Of a DNA stretch of 64,000 nucleotides, positions 43,512 through 50,244 are shown piece by piece. Position 1 is the stretch's first letter, and each line of letters starts with the position of its first letter. The notes under the pieces were generated by a model. That model saw only the letters and a list, made by a program, of their open reading frames with translations. It searched no databases and had not been told where the DNA came from. A program made the translations under genes and the position numbers. Origin of the DNA: DAISJI01 sp964559835 (GTDB lineage Bacteria; Acidobacteriota; Terriglobia; Terriglobales; Acidobacteriaceae); assembly GCA_964559835.1 (NCBI GenBank), contig CAZLJE010000005.1:141733-205732 (forward strand), given 5' to 3'.

Positions 43512-44192
43512 ATGTCTTTACGCATCAACGATGAGGCGCCGAACTTCAAAGCGCAGACCACGCAGGGCGAGATCGACTTTCACCAATGGATCGGCGATGG
43601 ATGGGCCATCCTCTTCTCCCATCCCAAGGACTTCACCCCGGTGTGCACCACCGAACTTGGTTATATGGCAGGACTGGGGCCGGAATTCAAAAAGCGCAAC
43701 ACCAAGATCATCGGCCTGAGCGTCGATCCGGTGGATGACCACGGGCGCTGGGCGTCCGACATCGAAGCGACCCAGGGCCATAAGGTCACATATCCGATGA
43801 TCGGCGATCCGGAGTTGAAGGTCGCGAAGCTCTACGACATGCTGCCCTCCGATGCCGGCAACACTTCGCAGGGGCGCACCGCCGCGACGAATGCTACCGT
43901 TCGCACCGTGTTCATCGTCGGACCGGACAAGAAGATCAAGCTGATGCTGGTCTATCCGATGAGCTGCGGACGTAACTTCGATGAGGTCCTGCGCGCGCTC
44001 GACGCGATCCAGCTCGCGGCCAAGGAGTCGGTCGCGACGCCTGTAAACTGGAAGCCGGGCGACGAGGTGATCATTCCGACCACGGTCACAGACGAGCAGG
44101 CGAAACAGAAGTACCCGCAGGGATTCAAAACACACCGCCCCTACCTGCGCACCGTCAAACTGAGCGAGGAAGCGGCGAGAGCAACGAAGTAA
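43512..44192 (+). CDS. 1-Cys (Prx6-type) peroxiredoxin
   Basis: Thiol peroxidase reducing H2O2 and organic hydroperoxides, 226 residues. The peroxidatic Cys is in HPKDFTPVCTTELG (Cys44), followed by Prx6-family features SVDPVDDHGRWASDI, YPMIGDPELKVAKLYDML and the long C-terminal dimerisation domain (NWKPGDEVIIPTTVTDEQAKQKYPQGF). A second Cys lies in YPMSCGRNFDE. A strong AGGAGG precedes the ATG. Likely monocistronic, after the pseudopilin terminator. Confidence 0.95.
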   Translation: MSLRINDEAPNFKAQTTQGEIDFHQWIGDGWAILFSHPKDFTPVCTTELGYMAGLGPEFKKRNTKIIGLSVDPVDDHGRWASDIEATQGHKVTYPMIGDPELKVAKLYDMLPSDAGNTSQGRTAATNATVRTVFIVGPDKKIKLMLVYPMSCGRNFDEVLRALDAIQLAAKESVATPVNWKPGDEVIIPTTVTDEQAKQKYPQGFKTHRPYLRTVKLSEEAARATK

Positions 44193-44207
44193 GAAGAATA
44201 GAATTAG

Positions 44208-44320
44208 GCACGGATCTCCACGGATAAGCACCGATCAGATACAAGCCATGATTTGATCGGTGTGAATCCGTGAAAAGCCGTGGCGCGCTTTACGACTGAT
44301 GACTGCCGAGTGATGACTGA
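44208..44320. repeat. Inverted stutter repeat (CCACGGAT / ATCCGTGG) plus GACTGATGACT words
   Basis: Arm 44208-44237 (cacggatctccacggataagcaccgatc) faces arm 44255-44285 (gatcggtgtgaatccgtg...gccgtggc). The same word family occurs at 58006-58097. A second small word (gactgatgact) repeats at 44294-44320, next to the tRNA 3' end. Confidence 0.7.
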
Positions 44321-44323
44321 TTT

Positions 44324-44421
44324 TGGCGGAAGCGTGTGCGAGTCGAACGCACCGTCCCCAGGAAAACCTGACGACCGCCGGTTTTGAAGACCGGGAGGAT
44401 CACCGGACCCCATGCGCTTCC
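44324..44421 (-). tRNA. selC: tRNA-Sec (anticodon UCA)
   Basis: Read on minus, it begins GGAAGCGCA and ends TGCGCACACGCTTCCGCCA-like with an encoded CCA. It is 98 nt including CCA. The anticodon loop CTTCAAA carries UCA (44385-44387 on plus reads TGA) between CCGGT/ACCGG stems. The long acceptor stem, GGTCCGGTG D-arm, long variable arm and GGTGCGTTCGACTCGCAC T-arm match bacterial selC closely. It implies that the organism makes selenoproteins; selA, selB and selD are not in this window. Confidence 0.92.
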
Positions 44422-44576
44422 GTCCGCTAGTCTAGCAAAGAGCGATCCAGCCGTTCGGAAGCCGCTCCGGGTGCGACTTCTCGCGATTTGTATTCAGAAA
44501 ACCGCTTCCGGAGCGCACTCCAGCCAGGCCAACTGCCGGTGCTGCCGTGCATCTCACTACCCGGTTATCCTGCGCC

Positions 44577-44882
44577 ATGGATAATCCTGGCCCGAGACCT
44601 GGCCGTCTCGGGTGGGGGTCTTGCGCCGGGGGACTCGTGCCAGTCGCATCCGTTCTGAAGGAGTATTTCCGCGTCGGGGACCGCGCTCCAACTTCGGGCA
44701 TCTACCGGGCCATCCACAGCGGTCATCGCCAGAACCACACGGTGATCGTGATCCGCGGCGAGCAGTTCCCGCGCTGCCGCTTCTGCAAGGACGCCACGGT
44801 TTTCCTCCTCGTCGAGCCGACGACCTACATCGCCCACGATATGGATTTCGCCGGGCCCACGCTCGAAAAAATGAGTTCCTGA
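44577..44882 (+). CDS. Small cytoplasmic CxxC protein of unknown function
   Basis: A 101-residue protein. The core FRVGDRAPTSGIYRAIHSGHRQNHTVIVIRGEQFPRCRFCKDATVFLLVEPTTYI (about 41-95) has the short 'GxxAPxSGxY...V.VI.Gd.FP' layout of small bacterial proteins and a CRFC pair that could bind zinc or be redox-active. The start is uncertain: ATG at 44577, or GTG at 44637 after GGGGGA. The DNA between them can fold into an 8-bp hairpin (44591-44612), so it may be leader. The gene lies beside selC, but no in-frame UGA was seen. Confidence 0.5.
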   Translation: MDNPGPRPGRLGWGSCAGGLVPVASVLKEYFRVGDRAPTSGIYRAIHSGHRQNHTVIVIRGEQFPRCRFCKDATVFLLVEPTTYIAHDMDFAGPTLEKMSS

Positions 44883-44966
44883 GCGGCCGACGGCTCGACG
44901 TCCACAGTCCGGCAGGAACGCAGCGTAAAATACCGGCGAAACGATTCCCTCCGGAGAATGCCCGCA

Positions 44967-45851
44967 ATGACTCCGCGCTCGCTTCCGTTTGTCTGGCTCG
45001 ACGTCTTCACCGACCGCCCGCTCGAAGGCAATCAACTCGCCGTCTTCACCGACGCGCGCGGCCTCTCAAAGGAACAAATGCAGGCCATCGCGCTGGAGAC
45101 TCGGCTCTCCGAAACAACGTTCGTGATCCCGCGCGAGCCGGAGGTCGAACGCGAAAAGGGCGTGCGCGTGCGCATCTTTACCGTCGACGAAGAGTTGCCC
45201 TTTGCCGGCCATCCGACGCTCGGGACGGCAACCGTGCTGCGCGGAATCAGCGGCGCCGATACCATCTGGCTCGATCTCGATGCCGGCAAGATCCCGGTGC
45301 GGTTCCACGACGAGAACGGACTCGCATTCGGCGAGATGCGCCAGCGCGACCCCGAATTCCTCACCTTGCACCAACGGGAGGACGTCGCTCGCGCCACGGG
45401 ACTCGCTGTTGACGATATCGATCCGGACCTGCCCATCCAGACCGTCTCCACCGGGCTTCCATTCACCATCGTGCCCGTCCGCAGACTGGCGGCGCTGCAG
45501 ACGTTGAGTTTCGACTGGAACAAGGCGAAAGAGTACCTCGAAAGATCCGGAGGCAATTTCTTCTACTTCATCGCGCGCGGGGCGGTGAATCACCGCGCCG
45601 ACATGCACGTCCGCATGATCTTCTACAACGGCGAGGACCCCGCTACCGGATCCGCTGCCGGGTGTGCCGCGTCGTGGATGGTGAAGTACGGAGTGGCGAA
45701 GGCGGCGCAGAAGGTCGCCATCGAACAGGGAGTAGAGTGCCGCCGTCCGAGCCGGCTGGTCGTCAGCGCCGACCGCGACGGCGACAAGATCACCGACGTG
45801 CGCGTCGGCGGGAACTGCGTCCATATCATCCGCGGCGAACTGACGCTGTAG
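44967..45851 (+). CDS. PhzF-family isomerase/epimerase
   Basis: A 294-residue protein of the PhzF/diaminopimelate-epimerase fold. Motifs: FTDRPLEGNQLAVF, LETRLSETTFV (the catalytic-type Glu), FTVDEELPFAGHPTLGTA, and DPATGSAAGC in the second half. The ATG at 44967 is chosen because GGAG lies 7-10 nt upstream; the ATG at 44958 is too close to it. Phenazine synthesis is unlikely here, and members act on varied substrates. It begins 84 bp after the CxxC gene. Confidence 0.9.
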   Translation: MTPRSLPFVWLDVFTDRPLEGNQLAVFTDARGLSKEQMQAIALETRLSETTFVIPREPEVEREKGVRVRIFTVDEELPFAGHPTLGTATVLRGISGADTIWLDLDAGKIPVRFHDENGLAFGEMRQRDPEFLTLHQREDVARATGLAVDDIDPDLPIQTVSTGLPFTIVPVRRLAALQTLSFDWNKAKEYLERSGGNFFYFIARGAVNHRADMHVRMIFYNGEDPATGSAAGCAASWMVKYGVAKAAQKVAIEQGVECRRPSRLVVSADRDGDKITDVRVGGNCVHIIRGELTL

Positions 45852-46165
45852 TGCTCAGTGCTCAGTTTTCAGTGCTCAGATCGTCCATGCGAATGTTGGT
45901 TTATCAAAAAATTTTGTTCGAGGTTTGCACTCAGCACTGAGCACTTTGCACTCTGCACTCTGCACTTTTTCAAGACACGCATCCGGCGCGCCAAAGCTTT
46001 CCTCTGTTTCCACAAAATCCTGAATGGCTATTGTCATTTCTGGTACTTGCCTTGGTTCGCTGCGAGTCCTAGGATGCGCTTCGGTTTTCATTCGTCATTT
46101 AAGAAATCGAAAGAGAGATTAGGAGTCAGGCGAAAGGTGTGCCGCCTCGCTCCCGGCCCAACATC
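45852..46165. other. 314-bp intergenic region with CAGTGCT stutter arms
   Basis: Arm 45851-45879 repeats gtgctca/cagtgct. Arm 45927-45966 repeats its complements (gcactca, gagcact, gcactct). They enclose a T-rich 45899-45921. The remaining 46000-46165 holds no gene; a 'tcggttttcattcg' stretch precedes the response-regulator gene but no promoter was confirmed. Confidence 0.5.
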
Positions 46166-46597
46166 ATGAAACCGAAAAGAACGATCCTGTGTGTCGACGA
46201 CAACGAACAATCCTTATCCATCCGCAAAGTGATGTTGGAGACGCGAGGCTACCGGGTGATTGCCTGCCTCGACGGCCAGGAAGCCCTGGAACATTTCAAG
46301 CGAGGAGGCATCGACCTGGTTCTCAGCGACCTCATCATGCCCGGCGTCGACGGCCACAAACTGATCGACGAGATCAAGAACATGTCGCCCTCGACGCCCG
46401 CAATCCTTTTCTCGGGCAAGATCAAGATCTACGAGCGCGATCTGCGCGCCGACCTCTTCCTGCCCAAGGGCATGTACGCCCCGGTTGAACTGCTGGAGAA
46501 GATCCGTCTGCTGCTAGTGCGGAAACGAGGACCGAAGCGCATCTTGACGGTCGCTATTCCGCCCGGACCGGGAGCGCCGAGAATCGCCGCAAGCTGA
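46166..46597 (+). CDS. Response regulator receiver protein (single domain)
   Basis: A 143-residue CheY-like receiver: TILCVDDNEQSLSIRKVM (acidic pair), LVLSDLIMPGVDG (phosphoacceptor Asp at about 53), AILFSGK (Ser/Thr switch) and FLPKGMYAPVEL (Lys). There is no effector domain, only a basic/Pro-rich tail (RKRGPKRILTVAIPPGPGAPRIAAS). Its sensor kinase is not adjacent. The ATG at 46166 begins the receiver. Confidence 0.92.
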   Translation: MKPKRTILCVDDNEQSLSIRKVMLETRGYRVIACLDGQEALEHFKRGGIDLVLSDLIMPGVDGHKLIDEIKNMSPSTPAILFSGKIKIYERDLRADLFLPKGMYAPVELLEKIRLLLVRKRGPKRILTVAIPPGPGAPRIAAS

Positions 46598-46636
46598 TTG
46601 GTTGCCAACCCGGTTCGTCGATCACTCCCTCGAGAG

Positions 46637-46683
46637 TACTAGGCCATCCGTAATGCCCTGCTTCGAGGGCAACTGGCCTAGTA
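46637..46683 (+). promoter_or_regulatory. Two-tier hairpin covering the PilZ gene start region
   Basis: Outer stem TACTAGGCCA (46637-46646) pairs with TGGCCTAGTA (46674-46683). The inner stem GCCCT/AGGGC (46655-46670) is separated by short unpaired bases. The hairpin ends 7 nt before the ATG at 46691, so it hides the ribosome-binding region. Function as a switch or thermometer is an inference. Confidence 0.5.
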
Positions 46684-46690
46684 TCTTCAT

Positions 46691-47050
46691 ATGTCGAACG
46701 CGACCAGTTTCCCGCTCCCCAGGCGATGGACGCGATTCCACCTCGAGGTGCCGGTACGGCTGGTCGTTCATCGTCCCGCATACGCCAGCAGCGTGACCGG
46801 ACGGGGCACCGAACTCAACGAGGGCGGCATGTGCATTTTCGCCGGCATTGAATTGCACCTCGGCGATCAGGTGGCGGTCGAATTCACGCCGCCGTACGGG
46901 GAAGCGCCGCTGCGGCTGTGGGCCGTCGTGCGCAATCGCGCCGGCTATTACTATGGACTGGAATTCCTGGCGGAGAACGACGGCGAACGCGACCAGGTGG
47001 AGCGCTTCCGGTCCGTGCTGCGCCGCTCGAGCGGCCAACGACACAACTAA
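46691..47050 (+). CDS. PilZ-domain protein
   Basis: A 119-residue PilZ-type c-di-GMP-effector candidate. The pattern RRWTRFHLEVPVRLVV...GTELNEGGMCIFAGIELHLGDQVAVEFTPPYG...RAVVRNRAGYYYGLEFL fits, but the RxxxR and D/NxSxxG elements are partly altered (RRWTRF; LNEGGMC), so c-di-GMP binding is not assured. A stable hairpin covers the start region. It sits between the response regulator and argR; the three are not clearly one operon. Confidence 0.78.
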   Translation: MSNATSFPLPRRWTRFHLEVPVRLVVHRPAYASSVTGRGTELNEGGMCIFAGIELHLGDQVAVEFTPPYGEAPLRLWAVVRNRAGYYYGLEFLAENDGERDQVERFRSVLRRSSGQRHN

Positions 47051-47123
47051 GGGTTCCGGCTGCCGGGTTCCGGCTGCCGGGTTCCGGCTGCCGGGCTCCG
47101 GCTTCCGGGCTCCGGCTTCCGGG
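47051..47123. repeat. Five tandem copies of a 14-bp word
   Basis: gggttccggctgcc x3 followed by gggctccggcttcc x2 and a final ggg. It starts 1 nt after the PilZ stop and ends 23 bp before the argR promoter. Confidence 0.92.
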
Positions 47124-47145
47124 TTTTCGAGTACCGCGTTTCCGA

Positions 47146-47192
47146 TTGACTTCCCCGTCGCGCGACCGCATAATTATGCAAGCGTTGCATAA
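47146..47192 (+). promoter_or_regulatory. argR promoter with overlapping ARG box
   Basis: -35 TTGACT (47146-47151), 17-bp spacer, -10 CATAAT (47169-47174). The palindrome TTATGCAA-GCG-TTGCATAA (47174-47192) overlaps the end of the -10 and the transcription start and ends 2 nt before the argR ATG. It resembles TTGCATA-type ARG boxes, so autorepression of argR(FGH) by arginine-ArgR is expected. Confidence 0.75.
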
Positions 47193-47194
47193 AA

Positions 47195-47650
47195 ATGCGT
47201 ACCGTACCTAAAGCCCAGCGCCACCGGCGCATACTCGACCTGATCACCCGTGAGTCCATCCTCACGCAGGAGGACCTCGTCGACCGCCTGGCCGGGACCG
47301 GGCTGCACGTCACGCAGGCGACGCTCTCGCGCGATATTAAGGAGTTGGGGCTGGTCAAGACGGGCGAAGGTTACTCCACGCCGGCCGAACTGGGCGGCGA
47401 GGCAGTAGCGGCCACTCCCCCGCTTTCGCACCTGCTGCGCGAATTCGTTACGGACGTCAAGGAAGCGCAGAACCTGCTCGTCATTCGCACCACCCCGGGC
47501 AGCGCCCAACCCGTTGCCGCGGCGCTCGACGCCGAGCAGTGGTCCGAGTTGCTGGGCACGCTCGCGGGCGACGACACCATCCTGGTCGTCACATCGAGCA
47601 ACAAAAACTGCCGCGAACTGGGAAACAGAGTTCGGGAGCTCATGGGATGA
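47195..47650 (+). CDS. argR: Arginine repressor
   Basis: Hexameric arginine-sensing repressor of arginine synthesis, 151 residues. The winged-helix N-terminal domain (RHRRILDLITRESILTQEDLVDRLAGTGLHVTQATLSRDIKELGLVK) is complete, then the arginine-binding/oligomerisation domain (LLVIRTTPGSAQPVAAALDAEQWSELLGTLAGDDTILVV). There is no Shine-Dalgarno; the ARG box abuts the start codon. Its stop overlaps an ATG of the argF frame. Confidence 0.95.
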   Translation: MRTVPKAQRHRRILDLITRESILTQEDLVDRLAGTGLHVTQATLSRDIKELGLVKTGEGYSTPAELGGEAVAATPPLSHLLREFVTDVKEAQNLLVIRTTPGSAQPVAAALDAEQWSELLGTLAGDDTILVVTSSNKNCRELGNRVRELMG

Positions 47651-47667
47651 GCACCCAAGACATCGTC

Positions 47668-47691
47668 CGCCAGGCAAGCCTGGCTAGTACA
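47668..47691. repeat. 24-bp palindromic dispersed repeat, copy 2 (reverse)
   Basis: Exact reverse complement of the 24-bp element at 24209-24232, carrying GCCAGGC-AA-GCCTGGC. It lies between the argR stop (47650) and the preferred argF start (47707), within the operon. Confidence 0.8.
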
Positions 47692-47706
47692 CCGAAGGAG
47701 CCATCC

Positions 47707-48729
47707 ATGGTCACAGCGCAGTCAGCGCTCCCCACCGGCCTGCCTGCGCGCCGCAGCGCGTTCCAGCAGTCCGACATGATCTCCATTGCCGACCTTTCGC
47801 CCGCCGAGATCCACGAGATCTTCGACATGGCGCGCATGATCAAGTCGCGCCCGGCGATGTTCAGCGGCGCACTGGCCGGCAAGCAGTTCGTGCTGATGTT
47901 CGAGAAACCGTCGCTGCGCACGCGCGTGACGTTCGAAGTCGGCATCCGCAAGCTGGGCGGCGACGCGCTGTTCATGGAGCATCCCGGCGGTATCGACGCC
48001 CGCGAGAAGCTCTCCGACATCGCGCACAACCTCGAGCGCTGGGTCGACGGCATCGTGCTGCGCACTTTCAAGCACTCGACCGTGACCGACATGGCGCACT
48101 ACGCGTCCGTGCCGGTCATCAACGGTCTCACCGACCTGGAGCACCCGTGCCAGGCGCTCGCCGATTACTTCACGCTCCAGGAGTATTTCGGGGACTTGTC
48201 GGCGCTGAAGCTGGCGTTTGTCGGCGACGGCAACAACGTGGCGCATTCGCTGATGCTGACCGCCGCCGCGCTCGGCAGCCGCTTTTCGCTCGCAACCCCG
48301 GCGGGATACGAACCGAGCAAGTGGATCGTGAAAGCAGCACAGAAGATGGCGCAGCGCACAGGCGCCGTCATCGAGATCACGAATGACCCGAAGGCCGCCG
48401 TCGCCGGAGCCGATGCCGTCTACACCGACGTCTGGGCGAGCATGGGACAGGAGAGCGAAGCTGGAGAGCGCGACAAGATCTTCCGTCCGTACCAGGTGAA
48501 CCGCGAGCTGATGTCGCAGGCGGCGGCGAAGGCGGTGTTCATGCACTGCCTGCCCGCGCATCGCGGCGACGAGGTCACCGACGACGTACTGGATTCGGCG
48601 CGCTCCATCGTCTTCGACGAAGCCGAGAACCGCATGCACGTGCAGAACGCGATCATCGTGCTGCTCTACGGCGCATCGGGGCGCGTGCACGCGAAAGGCG
48701 CGGCGTCAGTCAAACCAGCAAGAGCGTAA
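47707..48729 (+). CDS. argF: Ornithine carbamoyltransferase
   Basis: Makes citrulline from ornithine and carbamoyl phosphate, 340 residues. Carbamoyl-phosphate motif SLRTRVTFE, HPCQALAD, ornithine-binding DVWASMGQE and HCLPAHRG are all present. The preferred ATG at 47707 has AAGGAG 6 nt upstream. Another in-frame ATG at 47647 overlaps the argR stop (ATGA) but would translate the palindromic repeat, so it is less likely. Second gene of argR-argF-argG-argH. Confidence 0.95.
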   Translation: MVTAQSALPTGLPARRSAFQQSDMISIADLSPAEIHEIFDMARMIKSRPAMFSGALAGKQFVLMFEKPSLRTRVTFEVGIRKLGGDALFMEHPGGIDAREKLSDIAHNLERWVDGIVLRTFKHSTVTDMAHYASVPVINGLTDLEHPCQALADYFTLQEYFGDLSALKLAFVGDGNNVAHSLMLTAAALGSRFSLATPAGYEPSKWIVKAAQKMAQRTGAVIEITNDPKAAVAGADAVYTDVWASMGQESEAGERDKIFRPYQVNRELMSQAAAKAVFMHCLPAHRGDEVTDDVLDSARSIVFDEAENRMHVQNAIIVLLYGASGRVHAKGAASVKPARA

Positions 48730-48734
48730 AACAA

Positions 48735-48820
48735 GTTTCGAAGGTTTCAATGCTTCAAGGTTTCGCATTGGAACCCGGAACTTCGTGTGCGGAAACTTTG
48801 AAATCTTGAAACTTTGAAAC
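48735..48820. repeat. Inverted stutter repeat (TTTCGAAGG / CTTTGAAAC words)
   Basis: Arm 48735-48765 (gtttcgaaggtttcaatgcttcaagg) faces arm 48792-48820 (ctttgaaatcttgaaactttgaaac). It lies between argF and argG, so the operon is interrupted by a possible hairpin. Confidence 0.75.
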
Positions 48821-48832
48821 GTGGGGTTGTAA

Positions 48833-50083
48833 ATGGCAGAAAAAGTAGTCCTCGCCTATTCGGGCGGTCTCGATACTTCGATCATCATTCCGTGGCTGAA
48901 AGAAAACCATAAGTGTGACGTGATCGCCGTGGTCGGCGACGTCGGCCAGGGCGACGACATGAACGCCGTCGCCGAGAAGGCGAAAAAGACCGGCGCGAGC
49001 AAAGTCTTCATCGAAGACCTGCGCGAGGAATTCCTGACCGGCTACGTCTTCCCTACCCTGCGCGCGGGCGCCGTCTATGAGCACAAATACCTGCTCGGCA
49101 CGTCCATGGCTCGCCCGATCATCGCCAAGGCGCAGGTCGAGGTGGCTCTGAGCGAGGGCGCGGCATACGTGGCGCACGGATGCACCGGCAAGGGCAACGA
49201 CCAGGTCCGCTTCGAGCATGCCTACCAGGCGCTCGCGCCGCACCTGAAGGTGATCGCGCCGTGGCGCGAGTGGAAGTTGAACTCACGCGAGGATTGCCTC
49301 GATTATGCTGAGGCACGCGGCATTCCGGTGGAGGCATCGCGCACGAAGATCTATTCGCGCGATAAGAACATCTGGCACCTCTCGCATGAGGGCGCCGAGC
49401 TGGAAGACCCGAACAGCGAGCCCAAGACGGACATGTGGCAGCTCACCGCGTCGCCCGAGCAGGCGCCGGACGAGCCCGAGTCGGTCACCATCGATTTCGA
49501 GGAGGGGACGCCGGTCGGCGTGAACGGCAAGCGGCTCGATCCCGTGTCGCTGATCACCGAACTCAACGCGATCGGCGGACGCAACGCCATCGGACGCATC
49601 GACCTGGTGGAGAACCGTTTCGTCGGCATCAAATCGCGCGGCTGCTACGAAACACCCGGCGGCACGCTGCTCGTGGCGGCGCATAACGAACTGGAATCTC
49701 TGACGCTTGAACGCGAGGTGCTCCACTTCAAGCAGCAGATCGCGCTCAAGTACGCCGACCTCGTCTATTACGGCCTGTGGTTCACGCCGTTGCGCGAGGC
49801 GCTGGACGCGTTCGTCGACAGCACGCAGCAGAACGTCACCGGGAGCATCACCTTCAAGCTGTACAAGGGCAACGTGAGCGTCGCCGGGCGGCAATCCGAG
49901 TACTCGCTCTATCAGACCGGCCTCGCCGCGTTCACGATGGACGGTTACAACCCGAAGGACGCCGAAGGGTTCATCCGCATACTCGGCCTGCCGGCACGCG
50001 TGCAGGCGCCGCTCCGCCGCAAGAAGCCCGGCAGTGATCGCGAGCGCGGCAAGGAGTTCCTGAAGGCGACGACGGGAGACTAG
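48833..50083 (+). CDS. argG: Argininosuccinate synthase
   Basis: Condenses citrulline and aspartate with ATP, 416 residues. The PP-loop [19 protein letters not shown] starts the protein; [31 protein letters not shown] and the C-terminal region with [32 protein letters not shown] follow. Type 1 ASS length. The stop is 10 bp before a strong terminator, so argH may be transcribed from its own promoter. Confidence 0.96.
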   Translation: MAEKVVLAYSGGLDTSIIIPWLKENHKCDVIAVVGDVGQGDDMNAVAEKAKKTGASKVFIEDLREEFLTGYVFPTLRAGAVYEHKYLLGTSMARPIIAKAQVEVALSEGAAYVAHGCTGKGNDQVRFEHAYQALAPHLKVIAPWREWKLNSREDCLDYAEARGIPVEASRTKIYSRDKNIWHLSHEGAELEDPNSEPKTDMWQLTASPEQAPDEPESVTIDFEEGTPVGVNGKRLDPVSLITELNAIGGRNAIGRIDLVENRFVGIKSRGCYETPGGTLLVAAHNELESLTLEREVLHFKQQIALKYADLVYYGLWFTPLREALDAFVDSTQQNVTGSITFKLYKGNVSVAGRQSEYSLYQTGLAAFTMDGYNPKDAEGFIRILGLPARVQAPLRRKKPGSDRERGKEFLKATTGD

Positions 50084-50092
50084 AGCAGTGTC

Positions 50093-50135
50093 AGGTGTCA
50101 GGTGGCTGCTCTTCCTGAAACCTGACACCTTTTTG
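50093..50135 (+). terminator. Terminator made from stutter words
   Basis: AGGTGTCAGGT (50093-50103) pairs perfectly with ACCTGACACCT (50120-50130), then TTTTT. The arms are the same 'caggtgtcagg' words used as repeats at 15640-15758. Confidence 0.85.
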
Positions 50136-50215
50136 ATTTGTGATTGAGTGATTTGTGATTGGTGATTTGATGCGCGGCCAAATCGCAAATCACAAAATCA
50201 CTCAATCACAAATCG
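50134..50215. repeat. Long inverted stutter repeat (GATTTGTGATT / AATCACAAATC)
   Basis: Arm 50134-50160 (gatttgtgattgagtgatttgtgatt) and arm 50186-50213 (aatcacaaaatcactcaatcacaaatc) are complementary over about 26 bp with one bulge, spaced by about 25 bp. It lies between the argG terminator and the argH promoter region. Confidence 0.85.
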
Positions 50216-50225
50216 TGGATACCGG

Positions 50226-50231
50226 TACAAT
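50226..50231 (+). promoter_or_regulatory. -10-like TACAAT before argH
   Basis: TACAAT ends 13 nt before the argH ATG with no Shine-Dalgarno. It is the same TACAATCG-type string as before pyrF (15761). Confidence 0.4.
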
Positions 50232-50244
50232 CGCCTTCTGCGAC

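Noticed and set aside
44577..44882. A selenoprotein next to selC
   Set aside because: No in-frame UGA and no SECIS-like stem was found; the frame ends at an ordinary TGA with no homology beyond it.
47647..47706. argF start at the ATG overlapping the argR stop
   Set aside because: It would translate the dispersed palindromic repeat; the ATG at 47707 has a proper AAGGAG and fits the family start better.
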